64,000 nt of DNA from Azolla caroliniana (taxonomy: Eukaryota; Polypodiophyta). How positions within the stretch are numbered: position 1 is the first letter of the stretch; every line of letters begins with the position of its first letter. The notes below the pieces were generated by a model. It ran no database searches and was not told where the DNA came from. It saw only the letters and a list, made by a program, of their open reading frames with translations. A program made the translations under genes and the position numbers. The stretch is taken from positions 6,634,001-6,698,000 of the forward strand of contig JBHGNT010000022.1 in the NCBI GenBank assembly GCA_043228905.1, in the 5' to 3' direction. Of this stretch, positions 9,106 through 19,620 are shown in pieces.

Positions 9106-9280
9106 AATCTCCATTTCCCTTTCGAACGCCGCCCGTGCTCTGCTGAGTTCCAATATGGGGAATAATGGTCGTGGCATATTCTGCCGCGGTTGCGATGACA
9201 TCTATTTCTAACAGCGGAATAATCCGAGGGTGTTCGTCGAGGTATGCCTCCAATTCTGCATGTGACTGTCCACATGACCT
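9106..9280 (-). pseudogene. Gypsy pol linker upstream of RT, right part
   Basis: Minus-strand remnant with AYLDEHPRIIPLLEIDV, the conserved stretch between gypsy protease and RT; the plus-strand copy at 13540-13580 reads AYLDENPRIVPL. It continues across copia C into 3592-3770. Together they are about 350 bp of a gypsy pol that was already a fragment when copia C landed. Confidence 0.7.
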
Positions 9281-9409
9281 TTATTTTTTCCATGCACTCC
9301 TTCTTTAGTTGCTTGCGTCCACATGGCCTTTACTTTAGTTCTCTTCACTTTACTTTAGTTTGTTGCATGATCCAATCTTTCGTCCGTCCGCGTCCAACCT
9401 CGTCCGGTA

Positions 9410-9706
9410 GCCGGTTCCACGGTTTGCTTGCCGGTTCCGGTTCCGGTTTTGCTTGCCGGCCGGTTCCGGTTTGCTTGCCGGTTCCGATTCCGGTTTTGCT
9501 TGCCGGCCGGTTCCGGTTTGCTCCGGTTCCGATTCAGGTTTTGCTTGCCGGCCGGTTCCGGTTTGCTTACCTGCCGGTTTCCGGTTTTGCTTGCCGGCCG
9601 GTTCCGGTTTTGCTTACCGGCCGGTTTCCGGTTTGCATACCCGTTCCAGTTCCGGTTTTGCTTGCCAGCCGGTTCCGGTTCCGATTTGCTTGCCGGCCTT
9701 TTCCCT
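9410..9706. repeat. Minisatellite with TTGCTTGCCGGCCGGTTCCGG units
   Basis: About 300 bp made of imperfect head-to-tail units of GGTTCCGGTTTTGCTTGCCG, with unit lengths alternating roughly 20 and 40-50 bp. Two open frames across it encode only repeats of the PVPVLLAGRFRF type and are a by-product of repeat structure. Flanks (9281-9409 and after 9706) are not repeated. Confidence 0.85.
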
Positions 9707-10760
9707 ATTTTGGGTTTTCCACGTTAAAAATTTGGTGTACTCTCATTTTCTATCTTGTGGTCTCATCTATTGTTAATTGTGTTGGAAGTCTAAATCATCC
9801 TGAGACCGTTGCAGTAGGAAATTAGGGATGGGTGGAGACTATGGCTAGAAAAGAGAATTAGGGTTTTTGGATGAGACTGAGGGAGTTAGGGTTTTGCGGA
9901 GATTGTGTGTATGTAATTAGGTTTCGGTGGAGGTTGTGCAATTGGGGGGCGGGACAACCATTGGGAGGGAAAACCCCCCTTCATTCATCCATGGACTATA
10001 GTGATGGTGGAGGTGACTCTTCTTCCTGTTGTGGTTCTTCTTGGGGTTCTTCTTCTACAAACATGTGTTCCCATTTTTCTTTTGCCTCTTCTTGTCCCTC
10101 CTCCTTTACTATTCTCTCTTCTTTTGATCTTTTCGTTGTGCTTCTCTTTCTTCTTCTTCTCGGGATTGCAAATTCTGACATTTTCTGATTCTTCAGTTGC
10201 CATGGCTTTTCTTTCCATTATCACTTCAGTGCCAAGACGATCGACCTCTTGGAATCCTTGTTCAATGATGAACCTTCGAAATGATGATTCATGTTGAGTA
10301 TATTGGGTCTCAACAATGCGAAGGGGTTGTTGCTATGCATCTCGGCTTCTTCTTGCTCCATCTCCATAGCCATTGCTCTCTCGAATATTTCCACCGCCTA
10401 TGATTCATTGACTTCTTCTCAAAGGGGGTCGGCCATAGGGCGTGCCAAGTGTTTCATGTCCCCTAGGGTGGGGTTATATAAGTACATTACATGAGGATCA
10501 TGATCCAAGTACATCCAATGAGGCTTGTGGGTTAGTTACATAACCTTCTAACTATTAGGATCGTGACCAGCCACAACCAATTCCACATACGTATGTTCGG
10601 GTGCAAAAAATCGAGTATGATAGGTACTCAAACATGAAAACTAAGAACACAAGACTGAAGACGAGAAGATACAAAGACACAGGTGTTGTCCTCCCTAATG
10701 AGAAACAAGGCGAAGATTAAAGGCGAACTAGTTGATAAGCGTATTTAGTAATGATGGAAG
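9707..10760. other. Unassigned interval
   Basis: No gene supported. 10000-10190 is a CT-rich stretch whose opposite strand would encode a Lys/Arg/Glu-rich low-complexity peptide. On the minus strand 10270-10400 gives a short acidic stretch (MAMEMEQEEAEMHSNNPFA) that may be a gag remnant, but I cannot align it with anything here. Confidence 0.4.
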
Positions 10761-11185
10761 TGTTAGAAAGCATAAACGCATGTAATGGTTCACGCACTAG
10801 GCGTAACCGTCGATGCCCTGCATATATAAAGGGCATAGGAACATTGTAAAGAGTTAGCGTAGTTTTGGGAGTATAATCCGTCTAATATAATCGTGATGTC
10901 TTTTCTGAACTCTGTCTCGAGTATTATCTGAACTTTGTGTCAATTCAGAAGCATATCTGTTTCTTAGGGTAAGTGGTGTATTTGTGTAAACAACGACATA
11001 CGGTAAGAAGATGTTTGGTTGTAGTCGTCTCCTGTTAATGCCTCACCCTTGTTGTCACTAAGAGACGCAATAACCATTACCGTGGGTTAAGGTTGGGCGT
11101 AATACGCTATCCATTCTCTGTACCACAATCTTCTTGAGTTGTACCCCAAAGGACTGAGGGCAGGCCGTGTTCCTAGTCGGTAACA
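10761..11185 (+). repeat. 5' LTR of degenerate gypsy element I
   Basis: Probable LTR: starts TGTTAGAAAG, contains a TATA box (CATATATAAAGG, about 10819) and ends GGTAACA, immediately before a primer-site-like sequence and gypsy gag. The 3' end is well supported by the primer site. The 5' boundary is less certain because no partner LTR is in the window. Confidence 0.6.
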
Positions 11186-11203
11186 CTTTTGGCACGCCTG
11201 GTG
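11186..11203 (+). promoter_or_regulatory. Primer-binding site of gypsy element I
   Basis: CTTTTGGCACGCCTGGTG directly follows the LTR end TAACA. This TGGCRC-type site is the common layout of plant Ty3/gypsy primer sites a few bases inside the LTR. Confidence 0.6.
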
Positions 11204-11428
11204 ATCTGTGATTCTCATAGGCGAGAATTTGGGAATGGATGTCTAGCTGCTGACGCAACCGAGAACCTACTCGTCAAGATCAACCGCAGACTCAGTCCTT
11301 CACCCGAAAAGCGGAAGAACACACTACGCGAAAACCACGCCTCAACAACTGCGTTCTCTCTCTCAAAGTATTTGCTAGAATAGACGCTCACTGAATAGAG
11401 CGGCACTGGGCAAGAGGTCCTATCTCCA

Positions 11429-12800
11429 TTGGATCAGTATAGTGGAACTACCACTTCTCTGAAAACCCCACATCGCATCAATATTACTCTCCCAAGCCCT
11501 AGCCTATTGACCGGAATGGCTTTCTCATACCCTCGCTTCAGCAGAGGTACTAACGTCGAGAGCCACGCTTGGTCGTTCCTCAATGTTTGGAACGTGAACC
11601 ATATGTTGCAGCGACTTTTGGAAATGGAAGCCCACGCATCAAAAATCACAGAGTTTGGGTTAACCCTGGATGGGTGAGCTGCTAGCTGGCATTCCCAGCT
11701 CGACATCATGTTGTTCGTCTCTTTCGACTAGCTCCAATCGCCGTTTTTACAATTCTTTCATCGAAGCTATCCCCAACGCGAGATCATCAGCTAGTTTTAT
11801 ACGATCAAACAACTACCACAAGAGTCCGCGACTGACTTCAATTTGCATTTCCAGAGTTTATGACGACAGCTAGCACGCGCTCCAACGGAGGACGAGGCAA
11901 CATAGACATTTTTGGCAGCATTACTTTGAACCCTCCAAACAACGTTAAATATGCAAAATCTCATGGGCCAAACGGCGGATGCAACCATAGAACGGGCATT
12001 GCAACTTGAGTTAGAAGAGGAGGACCATGAGATGTCTATGGCATCGCTCCGTCAAGCACTACCCAGGGACGAGGATATACCGTTTCCGCCAAGCCATTCA
12101 ATGCACGATCTTCTTGAACTAAGGGCACTGCGCGGTGGATTGTAATATGCGGATCCATTGCCCCCTTTTTCATTCACGGGCGCACACGGTGGATCAATGT
12201 GAATATAACATGCTGAATAGGCCCACACTGTCAGTCCGCCATATGGAGCCTCAACAGCCTTACCGCCACAACGACCAAGGCCGACACGAGGAGCACTACC
12301 GTAACACATAGTGGAATCAGTGTGCAGGAAGGCCGAACCGCCTTCATTGCAACAATGATCCTTATTCGGAAGAAGAGGAGTATCCGAGCAATGACCACCA
12401 CAATCCTCAAGGAGGACACCGCTATGATAACCAGCGTACCACCAACAATCACGGCGAACAGGCGGAACCCCGTTCGTACGGGAGTAATCGCCAATCACGG
12501 AACCAACGTAACCATGATGAAAGCTCGGAGGAAGAATGGCGCCAGGATAATCGTCGTGAGTATCGCTAGAAGCCCCGGAACAACAAGTAGTTCTAGCAAC
12601 CCCGAGAAGAATAGACGGCACCTATGGAAACCACCGCAGTCTCGGTCGTTGAAAAATGTGAATCGAGTGCGCACTATTTTATTTGTCAACAGCCAGGTCC
12701 TTACGCAACACAATGCCCACGCCATGATAAAGGGAAAGGGTTAGCGGTGAATATGATCACGGCAAATGTCCAACAGGTCACAACCTGCAGTAAGGCGAAA
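11429..12800 (+). pseudogene. Gypsy element I gag (degenerate)
   Basis: Retrotrans_gag-like blocks (YPRFSRGTNVESHAWSFLNV and KITEFGLTLDG, then AASWHSQLD after a stop) are spread over several frames. Later comes a degenerate zinc knuckle (FICQQPGPYATQCP, near 12680-12720). Several frameshifts and stops make it non-coding. The order after LTR and primer site fits a plus-strand gypsy 5' half. Confidence 0.65.
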
Positions 12801-13002
12801 AACACGGGTTGGGCGGAGCAAGACAAGATCCACAAAGTTGCACAAGCCTGGGTAAGAGTCCGGTCACACTACCACACATACGAAAGTCACGGTATTGACG
12901 CCAGATCCGATATGGCAAGCATTGGACAATTGCGAAATTATGCTAACCATGGAAAAATTATTACGACTTGTCCCTCGATTCCGACAGACCGTAGAAAATT
13001 AG

Positions 13003-13583
13003 ATGCGGGGCACAGACAACCTAGAGATTCCAGTCAATTATATTGAGTCTAGCACAGGCCCAACTGTGGTTGATCACCACAATCCAGCCGTCAAGGTGTT
13101 GCTACAAGGGAAGGAAATCTCAAGATGGATAGTCAATGGCAGTTCCGAGGTGAAAGTGATCAGTAAAACCACATGTAACCGACTCGGTATTACAAAATGG
13201 GAAGCGTGCCCATTTTGGCTCTGAATGGCAGACACCCGTTCCGTGAGACCATTGGGGCTGGTCCGGAAGCTAAGGATCCTAATTGGCGGTCATACCTTTG
13301 AAATTTCCACCATTGTGTTGGCTTTGGACGTGCCAGGGGCGTATCCTATCTTGTTAGGAAGACCATGGTTGTGTTCCGCTAAGATCAAGCAGAACTGGCA
13401 ACACAACTGAGTTAGCTTTCGATGAGGGCGAAGCAAGGTCCAGATATCAACACAGGAAACCTTCGTCCCCACGAAAGCAATAATGCCACTCTTTGTGGAA
13501 GAAATTAAAATGCTGGAAGGGTTGGAGGATATGAAACTTGAGGCATACTTGGACGAAAATCCACGGATAGTACCGTTGTTATT
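13003..13583 (+). pseudogene. Gypsy element I aspartic protease and linker
   Basis: Retropepsin-like stretch: WIVNGSSEVKVISKTTCNRL corresponds to the active-site loop, with Asp replaced by Asn (VNGSS instead of VDGGS/VDSGS). It continues after a stop at 13222 with YPILLGRPWLCSAKIK, the conserved second half. The linker EAYLDENPRIVPL follows to about 13580, where plus-strand homology ends abruptly and a minus-strand RT begins. The active-site change and stops make it inactive. Confidence 0.7.
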
Positions 13584-14570
13584 TTGCCGGGATCCACTGC
13601 AATACCGTCCTTGCTCACTATGTGCCTGAGAAGGGCTCCACTTGTAATCGCGAACGTGCACTTGGCTGAATTGAGACTGAACTGCGAAGTACGGCATCGT
13701 TCTAAACATAGCCTTAGATGGCTCAAGTGATCCACTTGCGTCCCATAGATTGCAAAGTCGTCAAGGAAGACTTGCATGAATGCAAGGATGAAGTCGTCGA
13801 AAATCTCTACAATGGTGCGTTGGAACGTGGCCGGAGCGATCTTTAATCTGAAAATCATTACCATTGCCACAAAGACGCCCCATTCGGTTACGAAAGTTGT
13901 TTTCTCCTGATCCTCCAGGTGCATGTGTATTTGGTTATACCTGCTAAACCCATCCAGATAACTGTACATGTCGTGACCTGCGACCGCGTCTAGTACACTA
14001 TCCGTAAATGGCAAGGGGAATGCGTCAATGATTGTGACAGCGTTTAACTTGCAGTAGTCGACACACACTTGAATATTGCCATTTTTCTTTGGTACGACCA
14101 CTATTGGGCTAAGCCATGTGGCTTGTTTTACTAGCCGAATAAACCCAACTTTCAAGAGTTTGTCGATTTCCTCCTTTACGAGTACTGCGTAATTCGGGTT
14201 CATGCAATAACATCTCTACTGAACTGGTTTCGCATCCATGGCCAAGTTAATTTTGTGCTAGTAGAATTTTGGGTCTAGCCCCTTCATGTCATCATGTGAC
14301 CATGCGAAGACATCTTTAAACTCTCGTAATAAATCAGTCATGGCAATTTTTTCCCTTGGCGTCAGGTACTTAGCAGCCTACATTGATTTCCTCCAAGGTC
14401 GACGTTGTGACTCTTCGTGAGATTTCCATTTACCTCTCGAATGCCTCCCATGCTTTGCTCAATTCCAACACCGATTTGGGATCTGGTTCGTAGTCGTCTT
14501 CGTTCGGAGCACTCATAGGGATGTACTCGCTAGCTGTCTCGAGTACGTCTATCTCAAACCGGCAACACTT
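13584..14570 (-). pseudogene. Gypsy RT fragment in inverted orientation
   Basis: Minus-strand RT N-terminal half starting MNPNYAVLVKEEIDKLLKVG, then TWLSPIVVVPKKNG, ATFQRTIVEIF and QVFLDDFAIYG (the LDD form of the catalytic motif). It is the same family as the RT of element B (24863 onward). Upstream (14210-14570) lie linker remnants that align with 3592-3770 plus 9106-9160. The break at about 13584 sits where the plus-strand linker ends, so one element may have suffered an internal inversion; the alternative is two fragments meeting by chance. Confidence 0.75.
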
Positions 14571-14859
14571 CGTTTCTTCCAAAATGGTTCCCTTCCCTCA
14601 ATCTTTTCTCCCTCCTTTTATAGCTCAAGGAGGCAGAGACTGTTACAACAGGTTGTTAAGACAACCGCTTTCAATACCTGATTTTTCTCCTCGATTCTCT
14701 CACATCATATCTCTAATTCCTCTCTGTACGTGTGGGGTGAAAAGTACTTTATTAAATCACACTACCTAGCATTCAACACACATAAGTATTTACATATGTT
14801 TGTCCATAAAGATGAGTTCATGTGCATCCGTGCACACCCGCATTCACATGCATCTTGAC
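14571..14859. other. Unassigned interval between gypsy fragments
   Basis: No coding homology seen. It contains a CT-rich stretch, and may be LTR or untranslated remnant of one of the flanking gypsy fragments. Confidence 0.35.
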
Positions 14860-16266
14860 CCTCTTTCACATAGTAGACGGAATCCTTCACGACATCCACC
14901 CCCACCAAACCGCACATCCTCTGGCATGTGCCAAGTAGTGAAGCGGTGGGGAGCCGGTCCGTTCTTCATCCGACTCATTGCCCTCGTCGACACTTTCGTC
15001 TTCCATCTCTGGGTTCGTAACCACTTCGTACCGTTTCTTGAAGGCCTTCATCCGTTTACCTGCAATTGGTATTGCAATCCTCGTTCCGTCGAGCTCTACA
15101 ATGTGGTATGTCGAATTTTCGTTCGCGCTCGTAACCTCCTAAGGTCCAAACCACCGCCTCACAAATTTTCAGTCCGATCGGTGTTGGTAGTCGAGGCTAC
15201 TATCGTAGACCAACACCCAATCTCCTTCCTAGATCTTCCTCGGCCGAAGTCAGTGTGTCCGGTTGAACCGACTGTTATTCTTCTTCTACGCCTCAGCTAA
15301 CTTTTCCATCGCATTGTCGACGTCTTTCGGCCTTCACTCGAGTTGCCCAATCCTCGCCGCCAGTAGTTCCTCTCGACTCATTTCCTCCATCTAGTTGACC
15401 GCAAACCACGAGGAAATTGTCCTCTCCACCAGAATGACCAACTTCTGCTCGAACATGCGTTCAACTGGCATTTATCCGGTTACCGAACTGTGCGTATGTC
15501 AGTCGGCCCACGAGTTATGAGGTAAGAGTCTAGGCCAATTCTTGACTCTTCCGTCACATTCTCATACTAGCGCTTTCACGATCGACCCATGCCCTCTCTC
15601 GACCTTTCCATTCACTTCCAGGTTGTACGCAGTCATGAGTGAGAGCTTGACCCCTAGCTAGTTGAATAGCTCCTCAGCTTCCTACGTGTCCAACTCCCCT
15701 TGATCGGCTATTATCTTTCCGACACACTCGTACCGAAAAATCACATCCTCGATCAGGAACCGGCATACCGCCGTGACCGTTTTGTTCGTCAAGGCTCGGC
15801 CCTCCACCTGATTTGTCAAGTACTCCTATACAACCACCAGATACCACATCCATCCTACCCCCATTGGCATCGTCACTAAATCGACCATCCACTTAAAGTG
15901 AACGGTTGACGGGTAGGTTAGGTGCAGATCGTCGCGGTGCCGGATTACGGAATGCATCTGACAGCTCTTGCATGTGACAGTCACAAAGTGGTACGCATCA
16001 CTATACATTTCCAACAACCAGTACTTCTCCTTACGCTTTTTGAACATGGCCCATGTCCCCATATGTCTGGACCTAGGTCTCTCATGGAACTCCAACATGA
16101 ACACTCACCATTGCTCCTCCTTTGTCACCACCTAGAGCGGAGTGCCATTCCGCCTCTTCGAGTGACACCATATCATTCCGCCTTTCATGAAGAACTTGTA
16201 GGCCTTCTTCTAGATTCGGCTCGCCTCTTCCTTCGTCCATGTTGCGTCCGGTGACAATGTACTTAG
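14860..16266 (-). pseudogene. Degenerate gypsy integrase (minus strand)
   Basis: Minus-strand translation around 15826-16104 gives the zinc-finger end and DDE start of an integrase (VTCKSCQMHSVIRHRDDLHL, then HFKWMVDLVTMPMGVG). It continues in broken frames with ALTNKTVTAVCRFLIEDVI and GKIIADQGEL (second catalytic Asp). Downstream, towards 14860, only traces remain. It is a different gypsy lineage from element B. In minus orientation it lies upstream of the 13584-14570 RT, the wrong gypsy order, so the two are separate fragments. Confidence 0.68.
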
Positions 16267-16795
16267 TGTTGGGAAACATGTCCCTCCGGATGGGAGGAGA
16301 AGTATCGTGCTAGTGAGTATCTCGACCGAGGCCGATAGGTAGAGGCCGAAACCGAAATCATTTCGGAAGACTATAATTGGAAATAGTCTAAAATGCCTCC
16401 TTGGGGCTATACTTGTAAATAGCCAGAAAGTTTCTTTGGTTTATAAGCAACGAGGGAAAACTTTATAGCTAGAGTTAGTGATCATTATTAAAAAGTTAGA
16501 ATGAGGTAGTTGCCTCTTTAACCGTGAGCGAGAGAGTGAGTGTGTAACATTGTCGTCGTCTGTCAAACGAAGGAGAACTCGAGGTAGCTGCCTCCAAGTT
16601 CCGTATTTGTACTTCCTCTCTACTATAGTGATCTTTTTCTCGAGTTTGTGGACGCCTGTGATTTTTCCCATTTCGGTTTTCCACGGAAAATATCGGTGTC
16701 TCTGTGTCTTCACGTTTTTCTTGTCTATGTACTAGTTCTTGGTTTCTGTACACAAATATGACCATGAACCGGTTGTGGCCAGTCGATTCCTAACA
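16267..16795 (+). repeat. 5' LTR of copia J
   Basis: 529 bp, starting TGTTGGGAAACATGTCCCTC and ending TTCCTAACA, followed by AATG and the primer site. The start is shared with the LTRs of copia F (32476, 42395) and solo LTR K (36160, minus). The 3' part has the GTTTTCCACG block seen in these copia LTRs. No 3' LTR in the window; the element is truncated near 23870. Confidence 0.85.
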
Positions 16796-16798
16796 ATG

Positions 16799-16810
16799 TG
16801 GTATTAGAGC
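16799..16810 (+). promoter_or_regulatory. Primer-binding site of copia J
   Basis: TGGTATTAGAGC, a tRNA-iMet type copia primer site with one change from TGGTATCAGAGC, three bases after the LTR end. Confidence 0.88.
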
Positions 16811-16811
16811 T

Positions 16812-17293
16812 ATGGAAGACTCGTTCGGCGGCATGTTTAAGCTAACCGGCTCCAACTACTCAGTGTCTAAGTCGAAGATGAGAAACATGCTCATGTGCAA
16901 AGACCTCTGGTTGCCGGTGCAATTTGGAGATAAAAGACTAGACAATATCAATGTAGCGACGTGGGAAGTGTTGCATCTGAAGGAGGCCGCATACATAAGG
17001 TGTTTTTATAGAAATGATTCTATACAAGAACTTTGGCGAAGAAACAGAAGTAAATGTCCTATGAAAGAAGATCGGCGTCATGTTCGAAAACAAGAACGCC
17101 GAGAACCGAGTCTCAGTATTTTGAAAAAATTTGAAAAATCGTGAGGGTGCAGTATGGCGGATAACATCAATGCCTTCCATGGATTGATGAACCAAACCAC
17201 TTCTCTAGAAGTACCTCTGGTTAACGAGGTATTAACATTACTGTTGTTGGGATCCCTTCCGGACAGTTGGGTGACGCTCGTCACTTTGGGCAA
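16812..17293 (+). pseudogene. Copia J gag, 5' part
   Basis: Starts MEDSFGGMFKLTGSNYSVSK right after the primer site and continues with copia gag blocks (MLMCKDLWLPVQFGDKR, ATWEVLHLKEAAYIRCF). It changes frame near 16990 and again near 17150 (INAFHGLMNQTTSLEVPL, LLLGSLPDSWVTLVTLGN). The coding sequence is cut at 17293 by chromovirus D and resumes at 23186. Inactive. Confidence 0.8.
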
Positions 17294-17297
17294 TGTC

Positions 17298-17368
17298 ATG
17301 ATATGGCAAGACTCGAATCCATGACCTTATGCTACATGGGTCGAGCTCTTGACCATTAGACCATACAT
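17298..17368 (-). other. tRNA-like sequence antisense in the U3 start of LTR D
   Basis: Read on the minus strand this block has a box A-like TGGTCTAATGG and a box B-like GGATTCGAGTC (GGGTTCGAGTC in the 3' LTR at about 22780), spaced as in a tRNA gene. The ends (TATGG and CCATA) can pair as an acceptor stem. The T-stem pairs poorly, so this is a tRNA-derived or tRNA-like relic, not a confident tRNA gene. Confidence 0.5.
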
Positions 17369-17452
17369 TGTAATACGTAAAATATTATTTTCATTTATGT
17401 TTTATTATTATTTTCATTTATGTTTCATTTATGTATATTCCAGATTTCTCTG

Positions 17453-17498
17453 GAACATTCTAGAAACTTCAGGAGTATTCCTGAGAATACTATAAAAG
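17453..17498 (+). promoter_or_regulatory. Heat-shock-element array and TATA box of LTR D
   Basis: GAACATTCTAGAAACTTC (17453-17470) is four perfectly alternating nGAAn/nTTCn units, the consensus bound by heat-shock factor trimers. About 20 bases downstream is TATAAAAG (17491-17498). The same array and spacing recur in the 3' LTR (22909-22926, TATA at 22947). The layout predicts heat-induced transcription of the element. Confidence 0.7.
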
Positions 17499-17880
17499 GA
17501 GGCACAAGACATTATTTTGAACGAAATCGGTTCAACGCCAGTCTTAAGCCTCCTATCTACTATTGTATACTCTCTTCACATAATATATATCTTTTATCAT
17601 CATTCTCTCACCCTTTCTCTCTCTCGCTCACTCTTTCCTTCTCTTGAGAGTTCTACACCTCTCTTAGTACTAATCCTCATCTTTTAGTACTAATTCCTTC
17701 TCTGTCTTAGTACTGATCCTGACAGTTTGAACTTATTTTCCGTCCTCCTTCCGTCTCCTCCTTTCCTCCTCTTCCTTTTATCTTCTTACATATCCCCTTT
17801 TTCCGGTCTTCTTTTTGGTTTCCCTCATCTTCTTACCCCTTTCTTCCTTTCATACTAATCCTCTTATCCTCCCTAATAAA

Positions 17881-18890
17881 ATGGAAACTATTAGCGCTCA
17901 GGAATACCAATCTGTTTTCTCGAAGCTCCAGTGCTTGAAGGAGAAATTTGTAGCACTAGAACAAGAAAATCACTGTTTGTTGGGGGATCTTCAACAAATA
18001 GCAATGGAAAAACAACAACAATACGGGGAGCTGACGTTACGTGTGCAACAACTCGAAGCAACCATCGTAGTGATGCAACAACAAGGACCCGGAACACAAG
18101 GGATTCATAAAGAACCCAAGATCGCCCTTCCCATGAAATTCAATGGAACGCGATCGCAGTTTAGAGGGTTCCTTAATCAGGTACGACTAGTTATTCAAAT
18201 GCATCCTTCCCGATATCCCACCGATGCATGACCAGGGGGTTTGGTAGGCACGTTGTTAAGTGGCTCAGCGTTGGCATGGTTTGCTCCGCTGTTAGAAAAA
18301 GAATCTCCATTACTAAACAATTTTGAAGAATTTATAAGTGAGTTTAAAGCTTGTTTTGGAGATACAGACAGCATAAGGACAATAATCAACAAAATCCAAC
18401 GACTACATCAAGGCGATCGTCCAGCCTCCGTATACGTTGTAGATTTTCGCCTACTCACCTCCGATATCCCTTGGGATGATCAAGCGTTAATGGAGAAATT
18501 TCGTTATGGTCTACATAACGATGTCAAAGATTTACTCTTGACCTTTCCCGAAGAACCAAAGTCATTAACAGAAGCAATCAGTCGCGCAGTGAGATGCGAC
18601 AATCGCCTCTTCGAACGGCGTTCAAAACGTCAGTTCCAGATGCCAAGGGCAAGATCTGAGCCTACCTACGCCTCAGTGGTAGCGAAACCTTTTCCGAGGG
18701 AGTCATATAATGCGCCTCCAGTAAGTACTCCAACTCTGATGGAAATTGACACCACACGTTGTCGTGGACCGCTATTGGAAGAAGAAAAGCAACGACGCCG
18801 AGCAAACTGACTATGTCTTTATTGCGGTGGACTAGGGAAAATCGCGGTAAACTGCCCCCATAGGCCAAGAAGGCAGGTAAACCAAATAGT
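17881..18890 (+). pseudogene. Chromovirus D gag
   Basis: From ATG 17881: a coiled-coil-like N-terminus (LKEKFVALEQENHCLLGDLQ), then the Retrotrans_gag domain (KFNGTRSQFRGFLNQVRL, LLSGSALAWFAPLLEKE, DRPASVYVVDFRLL). A stop at 18229-18231 and another at 18808-18810 interrupt it. A zinc knuckle follows as CLYCGGLGKIAVNC, with the zinc-binding His replaced by Lys. Gag is the particle protein; this copy is broken. Confidence 0.8.
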
Positions 18891-19051
18891 TGCTAGTTCT
18901 GATTGTACTAAACCCGAGTCTATTTCAGTAGGGATATCTGGTAGTCTTAATAGTACTAATAACCCAAATCTATAGCGAACAAATTTGATGTCCTTAGTAA
19001 GTTAGAAGAAGAGTTAAACGACTATGTCCAGCCAAAATAGGAGTCGTTTGG

Positions 19052-19620
19052 TTGGACAACCCTAGATCTGTGCAGCCCATTAGTGGTTCCATTCCCTCTA
19101 AGCAAGTTAGCAATGTGTTCGTAGCCCAAGTAACAGTTAGTACTAAAAGTACCCCTCTAGTACATGTCTTAGCACTTCTAGATTCCGGAGCTAATTCTTG
19201 CTTCATGGATAGGAACTTTTCCCAAGCTCATCAGATCTCACTCAAAAAACTCCCATGTCCAGCCTCTGTAGTAGTCATTGACGGTCATCCCATTGCTTCC
19301 GGAAATATCATAGAAGAGTCAGAGCCCGTTAATATTGTCCTAGATAATCTAGCATGTGTACTATCATTTAATATAATTAGCATCCCAAAACACCCCATTG
19401 TTTTAGGATTACCATGATTCGAATTACATAACCCAGACATAGATTGGAGAACAGGAGAAATCCAGTATCGAGGAGCCCGAGGGTCTACTCATGAGATTGC
19501 AACCATTTCGCTACATCAGTTGCGGGAAGGACACAAGGAAGAAATGTTTCTCTTCGCAATATCAGTAAAGCCCTCAGACACCATTAAAGAGGAGTCCATT
19601 GTTCAACTTCCAAAGAAATA
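19052..19620 (+). pseudogene. Chromovirus D protease and linker
   Basis: Retropepsin motif LALLDSGANSCFMD with intact DSGA, followed by the flap region and FNIISIPKHPIVLGLP, then a stop (TGA at about 19415). The reading frame goes on with the pre-RT linker ([19 protein letters not shown]). The homologous protease of chromovirus E at 37270 has DTRA instead of DSGA. Confidence 0.8.

Larger units (their letters stand above)
17294..17724 (+). repeat. 5' LTR of chromovirus D
   Basis: Starts TGTCATGATATGG, ends GATCCTGACA. U3 carries an antisense tRNA-like block at its start, a heat-shock-element array and a TATA box at 17491. R/U5 is CT-rich with three TTAGTACTAAT/TTAGTACTGAT repeats near the end. 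It differs from the 3' LTR by a small indel near 17410 and scattered changes. Confidence 0.92.

Noticed and set aside
9244-9825. Open frames across 9244-9825 encoding Pro/Val/Leu/Phe repeats
   Set aside because: They exist only because the minisatellite unit happens to lack stops in several frames; no domain or start context.
9985-10224. Lys/Arg-rich minus-strand ORF
   Set aside because: Low-complexity CT-rich DNA gives overlapping open frames on both strands; no homology.
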